From contig CABZHQ010000011.1 of assembly GCA_902525585.1 (NCBI GenBank), positions 1-53,358 of the forward strand: a stretch of 53,358 bases of DNA. The letters are read 5' to 3'. Position 1 is the stretch's first letter, and the number at the start of each line of letters is the position of its first letter. The notes below the pieces were generated by a model, which worked only from the letters and a program-made list of their open reading frames with translations, was not told where the DNA came from and searched no databases. A program made the translations under genes and the position numbers. Below, one piece after another: positions 8,772 to 18,021 of the stretch. This stretch comes from an uncultured Prochlorococcus sp. Lineage in GTDB: Bacteria; Cyanobacteriota; Cyanobacteriia; PCC-6307; Cyanobiaceae.

Positions 8772-9188
8772 TTAAGAACGATGATAAGAGGAGTTGTTAG
8801 ATATAGAAATAGCTCTATAGATTTGCTCGATTAGGATTAATCTAGCTAATTCATGAGGAAAAGTTAAAGGAGATAGGCTTAGTACAAGATCTGATTTTTC
8901 TTTTATATCTGAACTAAATCCATCAGTATCACCGATTAAGAAATTAATTTTTTTATTTTTAAAATTCAAGAGTAAGGAACATAGTTCAACTGAATTAAAC
9001 TGTTTCCCTTCTTCACTTAGGCAGATAATAATATTGTTATTGGATTTAAGATTATTAAAATTAAAAGTCTTTAACTCATTAATGACAAGTTCAGGCATTC
9101 TTTTTTTGTATTGATTAATTCCATCTCTAATCCAAAGTTTCTTTATTTTGCCGATAGCATAAATTGCTAATCTATTACTCTGAAGCAT
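8772..9188 (-). CDS. rlmH: 23S rRNA (pseudouridine-1915-N3) methyltransferase
   Basis: 138-residue SPOUT-family methyltransferase that modifies pseudouridine 1915 in helix 69 of 23S rRNA. Seen are the strand-loop segment [19 protein letters not shown] (~84-102), the trefoil-knot region [24 protein letters not shown] (~105-128) and the family C terminus ending YHR-S (normally YHR). Length is slightly short of E. coli RlmH (155 aa) because the N-terminal half has internal deletions. The gene is 19 bases downstream of the Asn-rich disordered protein gene. Confidence 0.93.
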   Translation of the reverse strand: MLQSNRLAIYAIGKIKKLWIRDGINQYKKRMPELVINELKTFNFNNLKSNNNIIICLSEEGKQFNSVELCSLLLNFKNKKINFLIGDTDGFSSDIKEKSDLVLSLSPLTFPHELARLILIEQIYRAISISNNSSYHRS

Positions 9189-9207
9189 AAGTAAATATTA
9201 AAACTAA

Positions 9208-9546
9208 TTATTCATCAAGAAGATAATTAAATTCATCATATAGTTCCTCTTCGGTTGTTAATTTATTGGATAAATTATTTTTTTTAGAATTCATATTAAT
9301 TTGATTAATCTCACTTTCTCTAAGTGAGTTATTAATGTTAGAAGTCTCTTCTAAAGATTCTGAATTATCAATTAACGAATAAAAAATTTTATTGGGATCT
9401 TTTGAATTAATTGGATTGGTGGTTAAATTATCATTATTAGTTATATTTGTGTAATTATTTATATTTATATTTTTACTTTCGTTATTTAAATTTTTCTTTT
9501 TTTTAAATTTATTGAGTTTATCTAAATTTTTTTTTGATAAGCTCAT
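9208..9546 (-). CDS. Asn-rich, probably disordered protein of unknown function
   Basis: 112 residues. The first ~22 residues are Lys-rich (MSLSKKNLDKLNKFKKKK), the middle ~70 residues are low-complexity and rich in Asn, Ser, Ile and Thr, and the C terminus is a compact acidic-aromatic segment (TTEEELYDEFNYLLDE, ~97-112). No membrane segment, signal peptide or known domain is visible. The end motif looks selected while the linker looks free to drift, as in short-linear-motif proteins. It is divergent from rsmA and upstream of rlmH, two rRNA methyltransferase genes; no function can be assigned. Confidence 0.7.
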   Translation of the reverse strand: MSLSKKNLDKLNKFKKKKNLNNESKNININNYTNITNNDNLTTNPINSKDPNKIFYSLIDNSESLEETSNINNSLRESEINQINMNSKKNNLSNKLTTEEELYDEFNYLLDE

Positions 9547-9602
9547 GATATAAAGTATTAAATAAATTCATATTTAATTTAAACATATTATTTATCTTTT
9601 AG

Positions 9603-10427
9603 ATGAATTCTAAAAACTATTATCAAAAAAAAAGATTTGGACAACACTGGTTGGTAAATAAAAAAATATTAGAAAAAATTAAAGAAATTGCTGTTCTTAA
9701 TGAAAATGACTTTATTTTAGAAATTGGTCCTGGTAAAGGAGCTTTAACATCAAAGTTGTTAGATTCAGAAATTAAAAAATTACATGCAATTGAATTAGAT
9801 AGAGATTTAATAAATTTATTAAATGATAAATTCAATAATAATAATAAGTTTTCACTGCAGCAGGGTGATATTCTTTCTGTAAATTTAGATTCGATTAATA
9901 AGAAGATTACAAAAGTGATTGCAAATATTCCTTACAATATAACTGGCCCAATATTGGATATTTTCATAGGTAGATTGGGCATTATAAGAAACTATAATTA
10001 CGAAAAAATAATATTTTTGATGCAGAAAGACGTTGTAGATAGGATTTTGTCAAAAGAAGGTAGTCCCAATGCTGGTGCGCTTAGTATAAGAATGCAACTA
10101 TTATCAAAAATAAAAAGAATATGTGATGTGTCGCCTTCATCATTTAGTCCGCCTCCAAAAGTTTTTTCTTCTTTAGTAGTTTTCGAACCAATTAAAAATG
10201 ATTTAAGGTTAGATATTAGTCTAGAAAAATATATAGATAAACTTCTTCGAATTGCATTTAACTCAAGAAGAAAAATGCTTAGAAATACTCTTAATTCGAT
10301 ACTTTCAAAGGAAGAAATAAATAAATTATCTGAATCTTCAAAAGTTTGTTTTAATTTAAGGCCACAAGATATTTCAATTGACCAATGGATTAAGCTTGCA
10401 GAAAATTGTATTAAAATTAAAAAATAA
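9603..10427 (+). CDS. rsmA: 16S rRNA (adenine1518/1519-N6)-dimethyltransferase
   Basis: 274-residue KsgA/RsmA enzyme that dimethylates the two adjacent adenines of helix 45 in 16S rRNA. Seen are the N-terminal [14 protein letters not shown]-binding motif [16 protein letters not shown] (~39-54), the acidic residue for ribose binding in AIELDRDL, and the catalytic [10 protein letters not shown] (~103-112). The C-terminal helical domain ends near 274. It is the first gene of a rightward run with ispE 12 bases downstream. Confidence 0.97.
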   Translation: MNSKNYYQKKRFGQHWLVNKKILEKIKEIAVLNENDFILEIGPGKGALTSKLLDSEIKKLHAIELDRDLINLLNDKFNNNNKFSLQQGDILSVNLDSINKKITKVIANIPYNITGPILDIFIGRLGIIRNYNYEKIIFLMQKDVVDRILSKEGSPNAGALSIRMQLLSKIKRICDVSPSSFSPPPKVFSSLVVFEPIKNDLRLDISLEKYIDKLLRIAFNSRRKMLRNTLNSILSKEEINKLSESSKVCFNLRPQDISIDQWIKLAENCIKIKK

Positions 10428-10439
10428 AAATTTAAGTAT

Positions 10440-11375
10440 ATGCAAGATTTAGCTAGAACGAAAATCAATATAAAATCTCCTGCCAAAATAAATTTGCACC
10501 TTGAAGTTATCGGTAAAAGAGAGGATGGATTTCATGAGTTAGCAATGATTATGCAAAATATCGATCTATCTGATTACTTAGAATTTGAAATTAATAATGA
10601 AGGTTTAATTAAACTTGAGTCTGATTGTAATGATTTAAGCTTATCTGATGATAACTTAATTGTTAAATCGGCAAATCTATTAAGGAAAAAATCAAATAAA
10701 GATTACGGTGCGAATATATTCTTAAGAAAAAATATTCCAATTGGCGCAGGATTAGCTGGTGGATCAAGTAATGCAGCAGCAACATTAATTGGCCTTAATA
10801 GGTTATGGCATTTGAACTTAGATCAAGAAACATTATGTTCATTAGCATCAACTTTAGGATCTGATATTCCCTTTTTTATAAATGGTGGTATTCAATTATG
10901 TTTTGGAAGAGGAGAAATTTTGGAGAAATTAGATTCAAACTTTGAATATGGAGTAATTCTTTTAAAAAATCGAAATGTATCAGTATCTACAGCTGAAACT
11001 TATAAAAAATATAGTAATAGATTTTGTGATCAATATCTTACTGATAGAGAAATGATTGAGAACATAAGAAAAAATTTAAGAGATAATGGTTTAAATAACT
11101 TAAATTTTAATAATCAACATTTATCTATCAAAAATGATTTGCAGTTAGTTGTTGAAAATGAAAATGATTCTGTAAAGCAGGCATTATATTTACTTTCTAA
11201 ATTAGAAAATTGTCTCACATTTTCAATGAGTGGATCAGGACCTACATGCTTTGCACTCTTTAAAGATATAGATATTGCAAAAAAAGAATTAACTGCAAAT
11301 CATAAATTATTTAGAAATAAAGGTTACGATTCATGGGTTTGCACTTTCCTTGAGAAAGGAATAACATTCATTTAA
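10440..11375 (+). CDS. ispE: 4-diphosphocytidyl-2-C-methyl-D-erythritol kinase
   Basis: 311-residue GHMP kinase of the MEP isoprenoid pathway, phosphorylating CDP-methylerythritol. The N-terminal substrate segment SPAKINLHLEVIGKREDGFHEL (~16-37), the glycine-rich ATP loop PIGAGLAGGSSNAAATL (~100-116) and the C-terminal motif MSGSGPTCFALF (~264-275) are all present. The product feeds carotenoids, phytyl chains of chlorophyll and quinones. dxs, the first enzyme of the same pathway, is at 34010-35899. Tight spacing to rsmA (12 bases) and to the DUF3082 gene (8 bases) suggests co-transcription. Confidence 0.97.
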   Translation: MQDLARTKINIKSPAKINLHLEVIGKREDGFHELAMIMQNIDLSDYLEFEINNEGLIKLESDCNDLSLSDDNLIVKSANLLRKKSNKDYGANIFLRKNIPIGAGLAGGSSNAAATLIGLNRLWHLNLDQETLCSLASTLGSDIPFFINGGIQLCFGRGEILEKLDSNFEYGVILLKNRNVSVSTAETYKKYSNRFCDQYLTDREMIENIRKNLRDNGLNNLNFNNQHLSIKNDLQLVVENENDSVKQALYLLSKLENCLTFSMSGSGPTCFALFKDIDIAKKELTANHKLFRNKGYDSWVCTFLEKGITFI

Positions 11376-11383
11376 ATTTTTTT

Positions 11384-11701
11384 ATGCGAAATTTTATTGT
11401 GGCTGATAATAGTAATGAGAATGTTGAAAAAAACATTCCCGAAAAAGGACCTTTAAATTTTATTGTAGGATCATTAACAAGTTTTTTATTATTTATATTT
11501 TTTTATTTTTTAAGTAATAAAATTGCAATTTATTTTTCACTACATAAACCATCTAATTCTTCTGAAATAGTCCAAAATATTTCTTCTAGTATTAATACCT
11601 TAATAATTGGATTATCATTTTTGCTAACTTTCTCTTTTGCTTTTATAGGTATAGGACTTTTTATTGTATTTATTCGCAGTTTTTTTCTGAAGAAAAATTG
11701 A
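11384..11701 (+). CDS. DUF3082 family membrane protein
   Basis: 105 residues: a polar N terminus (~25 residues), transmembrane helix ~26-47, a short polar loop (LHKPSNSSEIVQNISSSIN), a second helix ~65-95 and a basic end. The conserved GPLNFIVGSLTS start of helix one and the two-helix hairpin fit the cyanobacterial and plastid DUF3082 family. Function unknown. It follows ispE by eight bases. Confidence 0.75.
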   Translation: MRNFIVADNSNENVEKNIPEKGPLNFIVGSLTSFLLFIFFYFLSNKIAIYFSLHKPSNSSEIVQNISSSINTLIIGLSFLLTFSFAFIGIGLFIVFIRSFFLKKN

Positions 11702-11736
11702 ATTGCCAATATTATTAAGAAAAATACTTTCTTTTA

Positions 11737-11832
11737 ATGTCTTTACATGACTTAGGCCTTTTAGTCCTTTTGCTGTCACCTGGAATGATTTTATCAATAT
11801 TACTACTCATAACCTTCGCTGAGGGAGGTTGA
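11737..11832 (+). CDS. Candidate 31-residue single-pass membrane protein
   Basis: A small ORF starting ATG at 11737 and ending TGA at 11830-11832. It encodes MSLHDLGLLVLLLSPGM and then ILSILLLITFAEGG, one hydrophobic helix with a central Pro-Gly and an acidic Gly-rich end. The shape resembles the small subunits of photosynthetic complexes (compare Psb30/Ycf12-type proteins with an LxxPxxI core), but I do not recognise it as any named one. It occupies most of an otherwise empty 180-base gap before pdhB. Weak AAGAAAAA ribosome-binding signal. Reality rests on composition and context only. Confidence 0.5.
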   Translation: MSLHDLGLLVLLLSPGMILSILLLITFAEGG

Positions 11833-11881
11833 ATTATTCAAAGTGGTAGGATTATATATGTGATTAATTAGGTAATTAATT

Positions 11882-12865
11882 GTGGCTGGAACATTATTAT
11901 TCAATGCTTTGAAAGAGGCAATTGATGAAGAAATGGCAAACGATGTAAATGTTTGCGTTATGGGGGAAGATGTTGGTCAATATGGAGGATCTTATAAGGT
12001 AACTAAGGATTTATATGAAAAATATGGAGAGTTAAGAGTCTTAGATACTCCAATTGCAGAGAATAGTTTTACTGGTATGGCTGTGGGTGCAGCAATGACT
12101 GGCTTAAGACCAATAGTAGAAGGAATGAATATGGGTTTTTTGCTTTTAGCTTTTAATCAGATATCAAATAATATGGGTATGCTTAGATATACAAGTGGCG
12201 GGAATTATAAAATACCAGCAGTGGTTCGAGGACCTGGAGGAGTTGGTCGTCAGCTTGGTGCTGAGCACAGTCAAAGACTTGAAGCATATTTTCATGCAGT
12301 TCCTGGCATAAAGATTGTTGCATGTAGTACACCCACAAATGCTAAAGGTTTAATGAAAGCAGCTATAAGAGATGATAATCCGGTTCTATTTTTCGAACAT
12401 GTTCTTCTATATAATTTGTCTGAAGAATTACCTGAGGGTGATTATACTTGCGCTTTAGATCAGGCTGACGTAGTAAAAGAAGGGAAAGATATTACCTTAT
12501 TGACTTATTCAAGAATGAGACATCATTCCCTTAAAGCTGTTGAAGAATTAGAAAAAAAAGGAATAGATGTTGAGTTAATAGATTTAATAAGTTTAAAACC
12601 ATTTGATATGGAAACCATCTCAAAATCAATAAGAAAAACAAATAAAGTAGTTATTGTTGAAGAATGTATGAAGACTGGAGGTATTGGCGCAGAATTAATT
12701 GCCTTGATAACAGAGGAGTGTTTTGATGATCTTGATGCCAGACCAATTAGATTATCTAGTCAGGATATTCCAACTCCTTATAATGGAAATCTTGAGAATT
12801 TGACAATAATCCAACCACATCAAATAGTTGAAAAAGTTGAAGATTTAATTAGTGGGAGTATATAG
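11882..12865 (+). CDS. pdhB: Pyruvate dehydrogenase E1 component, beta subunit
   Basis: 327-residue transketolase-like beta subunit that, with PdhA, decarboxylates pyruvate using thiamine diphosphate. Seen are the pyrimidine-binding domain ([21 protein letters not shown] ~25-45; [20 protein letters not shown] ~57-76) and the C-terminal transketolase domain with [16 protein letters not shown] (~259-274). Start is GTG at 11882-11884, which gives the family N terminus [18 protein letters not shown]. secD follows after three bases. pdhA is not in the window, as is usual in cyanobacteria where the PDH genes are scattered. Confidence 0.97.
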   Translation: MAGTLLFNALKEAIDEEMANDVNVCVMGEDVGQYGGSYKVTKDLYEKYGELRVLDTPIAENSFTGMAVGAAMTGLRPIVEGMNMGFLLLAFNQISNNMGMLRYTSGGNYKIPAVVRGPGGVGRQLGAEHSQRLEAYFHAVPGIKIVACSTPTNAKGLMKAAIRDDNPVLFFEHVLLYNLSEELPEGDYTCALDQADVVKEGKDITLLTYSRMRHHSLKAVEELEKKGIDVELIDLISLKPFDMETISKSIRKTNKVVIVEECMKTGGIGAELIALITEECFDDLDARPIRLSSQDIPTPYNGNLENLTIIQPHQIVEKVEDLISGSI

Positions 12866-12868
12866 ACA

Positions 12869-14335
12869 ATGAAAAGAAGGCAAGGTTGGCTTTTTTTTAT
12901 TATATTTCTACTTACTTTATCTGTTTATCTATTAATAAATTATCCCTTACAGTTGGGATTGGATTTACAAGGGGGTTCTCAACTTACACTACAAATTATT
13001 AAAGAAGAAGGTAAGGTAACAAGGGATGAACTTGAGGCGGTTAATTCGATTATAGATAAGCGCGTTAATAATTTAGGAGTTTCTGAGTCTAATTTGCAAA
13101 CCCTCGGTGGAGATCAATTGATTTTAGAATTACCAGGTGAACAAAATCCATTAGTTGCTTCAAGGGTATTAGGTAAGACTGCTTTATTAGAATTTAGAAC
13201 CCAAAAAGAGGGAACATCTACAGATTTAAAAACCCTTCAACTGCAGAGATTGAGTATTAAAGAATTAATTGAACAATATTCCTTTGCAGAAAAAAGTCAA
13301 AATGATGATAATTTCTTAAAAATTATTCAAGGTGATCTTAAAGATATAGAGCAAGAATTGAATTACTCATCTACTAGTAATGATTTATATGGGAAGTTAA
13401 TTGAAATTAAAAAATATGTTGAAAAAGAAATTACAAATTTATTTATTAAAACAGATTTATCTGGTAAGGATCTTATTAACGCAGGAAGGAGACAAGAACA
13501 AACAAGTAGTAATTGGGAAGTTTTATTAACTTTCAGTAATTCAGGAGGTGAAAAGTTTGCAGAAATTACAAAGTCAATTGCTGGTACTAATCAACTATTG
13601 GCTATCATTTTAGATGGTGAATCAATAAGTGAAGCCAGTGTTGGTAATCAGTTTGCTAGTACTGGGATTACAGGGGGATCAGCAACAATAAGCGGAAATT
13701 TTAGTGCTGAAAATGCTAGAGAATTAGAAGTTCAACTTAAAGGAGGCTCATTGCCATTGCCAATTGAAATAGTAGAAACCAACACAATAGGGGCTCTGTT
13801 GGGATCCAAAAATATTTTAAAAAGTCTCTATGCAGCTATTAGCGGGTTAATTTTTGTTGGTATTTTTATGATTTTTAATTATAGGATTCTAGGTTTTGTT
13901 TCAGTTCTTTCTCTAGTACTTTATGGTTTTTTTAACTTAGCTCTATATTCTTTAATTCCTGTTACTTTAACTTTACCTGGAATATCTGGTCTTATACTTA
14001 GCATTGGTATGGCTGTTGATGCAAACATTCTAATATTTGAGAGAATTAGAGAAGAATTATATGATGGTAATACTCTTACAAGATCTATTGATAGCGGTTT
14101 TCAAAGAGCTAATTCATCTATAGTTGATGGCCATATTACAACTCTTCTAAGTTGTTTTGTATTGTTTTTATTAGGAACAAATTTTGTTAAAGGTTTTGCA
14201 GCAACATTAGGTATTGGAGTCTTAATAAGCTTGTTTACCTCATTAAATTGTTCTAAAACTATCTTGAGATTTTTTACAACATATCAATCTTTTAGACAAA
14301 AAAATCTCTATCTACCCAGGAATAATTTTTCATAA
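12869..14335 (+). CDS. secD: Protein translocase subunit SecD
   Basis: 488-residue RND-type membrane protein that uses proton motive force to assist SecYEG-dependent export. N-terminal helix (~7-26), the conserved LQLGLDLQGGSQLTLQI (~27-43), periplasmic P1 head region, and five C-terminal helices with the VNxIG-like ETNTIGALLGSKNI and the AVDANILIFERIREE signature (~382-396). The P1 domain has a ~70-residue insertion of charged sequence (~115-195) relative to a minimal SecD. It is followed by secF after 25 bases. Confidence 0.96.
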   Translation: MKRRQGWLFFIIFLLTLSVYLLINYPLQLGLDLQGGSQLTLQIIKEEGKVTRDELEAVNSIIDKRVNNLGVSESNLQTLGGDQLILELPGEQNPLVASRVLGKTALLEFRTQKEGTSTDLKTLQLQRLSIKELIEQYSFAEKSQNDDNFLKIIQGDLKDIEQELNYSSTSNDLYGKLIEIKKYVEKEITNLFIKTDLSGKDLINAGRRQEQTSSNWEVLLTFSNSGGEKFAEITKSIAGTNQLLAIILDGESISEASVGNQFASTGITGGSATISGNFSAENARELEVQLKGGSLPLPIEIVETNTIGALLGSKNILKSLYAAISGLIFVGIFMIFNYRILGFVSVLSLVLYGFFNLALYSLIPVTLTLPGISGLILSIGMAVDANILIFERIREELYDGNTLTRSIDSGFQRANSSIVDGHITTLLSCFVLFLLGTNFVKGFAATLGIGVLISLFTSLNCSKTILRFFTTYQSFRQKNLYLPRNNFS

Positions 14336-14360
14336 TAAATTTTTTATTTCTAATTTTCCC

Positions 14361-15275
14361 ATGAAATTCAATCTTGAACTAATAAAAAATAAAAGAAAGA
14401 TAATTGGTTTTTCAACTGTGCTTATTTTGTTCAGTCTTTTAGGAATTCTATATTCTACTTTTAATACTTCTTATAAGAAACCTATAAATTTAGGGTTGGA
14501 TTTTGTTGGGGGAAATGAACTAAGAATAGAGAGAATTTGTAATGAGGATTGTTCTAATTTTTCTCCTGATTCAGTTTTAGAAAATTTAAGAGAGAACTCT
14601 AACGATAAAAACTTATTAAATAATATTAAATTACAATTCCAAAATAATAATAAATTGATTTCAATAAGGACACCTTATTTGAGTATCGAAGAATCTAATA
14701 ATCTTATAAGTAATCTTGATAATATTATTGGACCTCTAAATTATGAGAGTAAGGATTCAAGATTAATAGGTCCAAAGCTTGGGAAAAGATTACTTACTAA
14801 TTGTGTTACTTCATTGTTAGTTTCTTTATTTGCAATTTCTTTATATATAACTATTAGATTTGATAAAAAATATGCATTATTTGCATTAGTAGCTTTATTC
14901 CATGATTTATTAATTGTTTTCGGTATATTCTCTTGGTTGGGAATTATATTATCTGTCGAGGTTAATAGTTTATTTGCTGTTTCCTTGCTTACTATTGCTG
15001 GTTATTCTGTAAATGATACTGTTGTTATTTTTGATAGAATTCGTGAAAATTTAAAATCAAAGAAAGAAGGCTATAACGAAACTATTCAATTATCAGTAAA
15101 CGAATCATTTAGGAGAACAACGTTTACCAGTATTACAACTCTAATCCCTTTATTAAGCATAATTTTGTTTGGATCTTACTCGCTATTTTGGTTTTCCTTA
15201 GCCTTATCATTAGGAATTATAGTTGGAAGTTATTCAAGTATTTTATTGGCTCCATCTTTGTTGCTTAAAGACTGA
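14361..15275 (+). CDS. secF: Protein translocase subunit SecF
   Basis: 304 residues, partner of SecD. First helix ~13-33, then KPINLGLDFVGGNELRIE (~40-57, the SecF counterpart of the D1 motif), a periplasmic domain, and five C-terminal helices with LLTIAGYSVNDTVVIFDRIREN (~210-231) and RTTFTSITTLIPLLSII (~253-269). All family motifs are intact. It ends the secDF pair and is followed after 18 bases by a 59-codon membrane ORF. Confidence 0.96.
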   Translation: MKFNLELIKNKRKIIGFSTVLILFSLLGILYSTFNTSYKKPINLGLDFVGGNELRIERICNEDCSNFSPDSVLENLRENSNDKNLLNNIKLQFQNNNKLISIRTPYLSIEESNNLISNLDNIIGPLNYESKDSRLIGPKLGKRLLTNCVTSLLVSLFAISLYITIRFDKKYALFALVALFHDLLIVFGIFSWLGIILSVEVNSLFAVSLLTIAGYSVNDTVVIFDRIRENLKSKKEGYNETIQLSVNESFRRTTFTSITTLIPLLSIILFGSYSLFWFSLALSLGIIVGSYSSILLAPSLLLKD

Positions 15276-15293
15276 GTTTAGGCTTCTAATTTT

Positions 15294-15473
15294 ATGAAAT
15301 TGAATTACTATTTGATAATTTTATTTTCTTTAGTTCTAATAGATCTTTCTACTGAGCTAAGAATTTTATTTGACCATTTTACTTTTAATTCACTATATTT
15401 TGCTATTGGTAAACATCCCTTAGCTTTCTTTATACTTTTTTCTTATCCATACTTATATAAAAAAATAAAATAG
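15294..15473 (+). CDS. Small hydrophobic protein of 59 residues downstream of secF
   Basis: ATG at 15294, TAG at 15471-15473. The product starts MKLNYYLIILFSLVLIDLS (helix one), has a polar stretch TELRILFDHFTFN, then a second hydrophobic segment LAFFILFSYPYLY and a Lys-rich end KKIK. Two membrane spans are likely. It lies 18 bases after secF and ends three bases before the convergent AI-2E permease gene, filling what would otherwise be a 200-base gap. Codon use matches its neighbours. No family recognised; it could belong to the secDF transcript. Confidence 0.55.
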   Translation: MKLNYYLIILFSLVLIDLSTELRILFDHFTFNSLYFAIGKHPLAFFILFSYPYLYKKIK

Positions 15474-15476
15474 TTT

Positions 15477-16520
15477 TTAAATATCTTTAAATGATTCTTT
15501 GATTAAAACCTGAATTACTACAGCTAATGGAAGAGAAAGTATTAAGCCTAATGGACCAAAAATGAAGGTAAATCCAAATTGTGATATTAATGTTAAACCA
15601 GGAAGTAAGTTTGCTTTTTTCTTCATAATCGATGGCATTATTATATAACTTTCAATATTTTGAATTATTACATATGCTCCTAAAACGGCCAGTGGTTTCC
15701 AAAAATTATCTAGTAGTGCAATTGAGATTGGAAATATCCCACTAATTACTGGACCTATATTTGGAATAATGTTGAGAACCATTGCTATTAAAGCATTTGA
15801 GACAACATATTTAACGTCTAATATAGATAGAACTATTAATGATAATAGACCTACTGATAGTGAACTTATAACCATAGAAAAGGTCCAATTTGCTAATGCG
15901 GTATTGCATTTTTCCAGAATATTTCTAAATTTGTTACGGTAGATTTTTGGAATTAATAGAAGTATGTTTTCTTTATATTGTTTTGGTTCAATAGAAATCA
16001 TTAAACTCACGGCTAATACGAATATTAATTTCAAAAGACCTGAACCAAGATTCCCCGCTATATTTATTAAATTTTTAAAACTTTCTTGAATAGCTACTGC
16101 AATAGTTGAGGCATCTGGAATAGTTACTACATTATTTATAAGACTGAAAATGTCTATAACATTTTCAGATTGTTCACCATATAATAAAAGATTAAATTTA
16201 TTTAGATTAGTATTAATCAAAATATTTATTTTTGATAAACCATTTGGAATATCAATTAGTATTTCATTGAATTCTTTTATGAACGGAGGCAATACAAGAA
16301 TAAAAATAGTAAATACTATTACTGATATAACTGTTAAGACAAGAAACAATGAAAGCGGTCGGGGAATTTTTAAACCCTTTTGTATTTGATTACATAAATT
16401 ACATACAATATTTGAAATTACTAAGGAACAAATTATTAATAAGAGAAAATCTCTTAGAGTCCAAACTATTAGCGATGTGATTAAAATTACTACTAACTTG
16501 AAATATGAAGAACTACTCAA
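15477..16520 (-). CDS. AI-2E family (PerM/UPF0118) permease
   Basis: 347 residues with the topology of this family: paired N-terminal helices (~8-40), a helix at ~58-80, a long amphipathic soluble segment (~85-155), and a C-terminal bundle with conserved NIIPNIGPVISGIFPI (~250-265) and a final QFGFTFIFGPLGLILSLPLAVV (~314-335). Members have been linked to autoinducer export or Na+/H+ exchange; the substrate here is unknown. The gene is 14 bases downstream of psb28 on the same strand. Confidence 0.88.
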   Translation of the reverse strand: MSSSSYFKLVVILITSLIVWTLRDFLLLIICSLVISNIVCNLCNQIQKGLKIPRPLSLFLVLTVISVIVFTIFILVLPPFIKEFNEILIDIPNGLSKINILINTNLNKFNLLLYGEQSENVIDIFSLINNVVTIPDASTIAVAIQESFKNLINIAGNLGSGLLKLIFVLAVSLMISIEPKQYKENILLLIPKIYRNKFRNILEKCNTALANWTFSMVISSLSVGLLSLIVLSILDVKYVVSNALIAMVLNIIPNIGPVISGIFPISIALLDNFWKPLAVLGAYVIIQNIESYIIMPSIMKKKANLLPGLTLISQFGFTFIFGPLGLILSLPLAVVIQVLIKESFKDI

Positions 16521-16534
16521 TTTTTAAAAATATT

Positions 16535-16888
16535 CTACTTCTTCTCAGAATATCCTAATCCATTTGATTTGGCATAACTATTTGCAAATCTCATAAATCT
16601 ATCAAAGTCAGATGTGTTCTTCCAAATGTATACTGCTTCTAAAAATATTGGTTCTCCATCAACAAACTTTACTTTAACTTCCCTAGTTAATATTTCACCT
16701 TCAGAGTCAATCATACGCATACCTGTGATTTCACCATCCGTAATTGAAGATAATGCCTGAGGTTTTTCGAACAAAAATAAAGCTTGGCCGGTGGTGCCAT
16801 CCTTGCTCCTAGTGAGTCTTATTTCAGGCACTACAGGTTCATCAGTTCCTTCATAAAATTGTATTTTTGCATTTTTATCAGCTGTCAT
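16535..16888 (-). CDS. psb28: Photosystem II assembly factor Psb28
   Basis: 117-residue soluble protein that binds the cytosolic face of photosystem II intermediates (around CP47 and cytochrome b559). Family features seen: [35 protein letters not shown] (~7-41), [15 protein letters not shown] (~53-67) and the [26 protein letters not shown] end (~88-113). Length matches cyanobacterial Psb28 (about 112-117). It sits between mnmH upstream (59-base gap) and the AI-2E permease downstream. Confidence 0.96.
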   Translation of the reverse strand: MTADKNAKIQFYEGTDEPVVPEIRLTRSKDGTTGQALFLFEKPQALSSITDGEITGMRMIDSEGEILTREVKVKFVDGEPIFLEAVYIWKNTSDFDRFMRFANSYAKSNGLGYSEKK

Positions 16889-16947
16889 AATGTTATTACA
16901 ATAATTTATTATCTTAGGAAATATTTTTCTAATTCGTTTGTAGTTAT

Positions 16948-17988
16948 TTATAAAACATTATTTACTAAGTCTAGAATACTTTCATCATATTTTTTGTCGG
17001 TTAAATCTAATGTCTTTATATTTGTTTTACCAATCTTTTCATATTCATAACATTTATCGTAATAATCTAGAACTGATTTGCAAACTAAGTCCCATCTCTC
17101 ATTACTAATTGATTCGAGAGCTATTTTTGTTCTTTGTGGTCCTAATCTTTTTTTTATCCTTAATACAGATTCTTGGAGTTCCTCTTTCTTAAAAAGACTA
17201 TATGTATCTATCAACTCATCTAACCTGTTAAATTCGCTCCTTATAATTTCTATTCTCCTTGAATTTTTCATCTGATTGAAGAATTCATGGGGTATTTTGC
17301 ATTTGCCTATATTTGCACTTTCAGCTTCTACAAAAATATTATTAGAATTTTTAAAGGAATTTAATTTTTCTGCAATTTTGTTTTCAAATTGTTCATTCGA
17401 AGGTTGTTCCTTCATTCCTAAACCTCCAAATGTACTTCCTCTATGACAAGCAAATCCCTCAAGATCAATAGTTTGATATTTATATTTCTCTAGTAATGAT
17501 AATAATTTTGTCTTCCCTGTTCCTGTTTTTCCTCCAATAACTACTATATTCAAATTTTTTGAGAAACTATCTAATACCCATCTTCTATATATTTTGTATC
17601 CCCCCTTAAGTGTTATTGGATTTAATTTATATTTTTCTAGTAGCCAAGCAATGCTTTGTGAACGCATTCCTCCTCTAGAGCAATATATTCTGATAAAAAA
17701 TTCATTATTTTTATTAGCAATAGTTTTATGAGACTCAATATTCATGAATAAATTATCAAGAAGTAATTCCATTTTTTTTTCAAAAAAATTTAATCCCTTT
17801 ATGACTGCTTTTTTTCTTCCTTCTTCTTTATAAATCTTTCCAATTATGGATCTCTCATCATTATCAAATAGTGGAATGTTAATAGAATTAGGCAGGTGTC
17901 CTTTATAATATTCACTCGGGCTCCTAACATCTATAAGTGGTCCTTTAAAACTTCTAAATTTCTCTAGTTCTTTTCTTTTGAAATACAT
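16948..17988 (-). CDS. mnmH: tRNA 2-selenouridine/geranyl-2-thiouridine synthase
   Basis: 346 residues with the two-part architecture of MnmH (SelU/YbbB). The N-terminal rhodanese domain carries catalytic C103 in [17 protein letters not shown], followed by [11 protein letters not shown]. The C-terminal P-loop domain has GGKTGTGKT (152-160), [15 protein letters not shown] (~175-189) and a Walker-B-like NIFVEAES. The enzyme replaces sulfur by selenium in 2-thiouridine at the wobble position via a geranylated intermediate. Selenium supply (selD) is not visible here. Divergent from the GUN4-domain gene, with a 33-base gap. Confidence 0.93.
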   Translation of the reverse strand: MYFKRKELEKFRSFKGPLIDVRSPSEYYKGHLPNSINIPLFDNDERSIIGKIYKEEGRKKAVIKGLNFFEKKMELLLDNLFMNIESHKTIANKNNEFFIRIYCSRGGMRSQSIAWLLEKYKLNPITLKGGYKIYRRWVLDSFSKNLNIVVIGGKTGTGKTKLLSLLEKYKYQTIDLEGFACHRGSTFGGLGMKEQPSNEQFENKIAEKLNSFKNSNNIFVEAESANIGKCKIPHEFFNQMKNSRRIEIIRSEFNRLDELIDTYSLFKKEELQESVLRIKKRLGPQRTKIALESISNERWDLVCKSVLDYYDKCYEYEKIGKTNIKTLDLTDKKYDESILDLVNNVL

Positions 17989-18021
17989 GGATAGTTTTTA
18001 TTTTTTGATTGATTTTTTAAA

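Noticed and set aside
9998..10486. 162-codon minus-strand ORF opposite rsmA and ispE
   Set aside because: It is the antisense shadow of two well-supported genes and its product shows no recognizable family.
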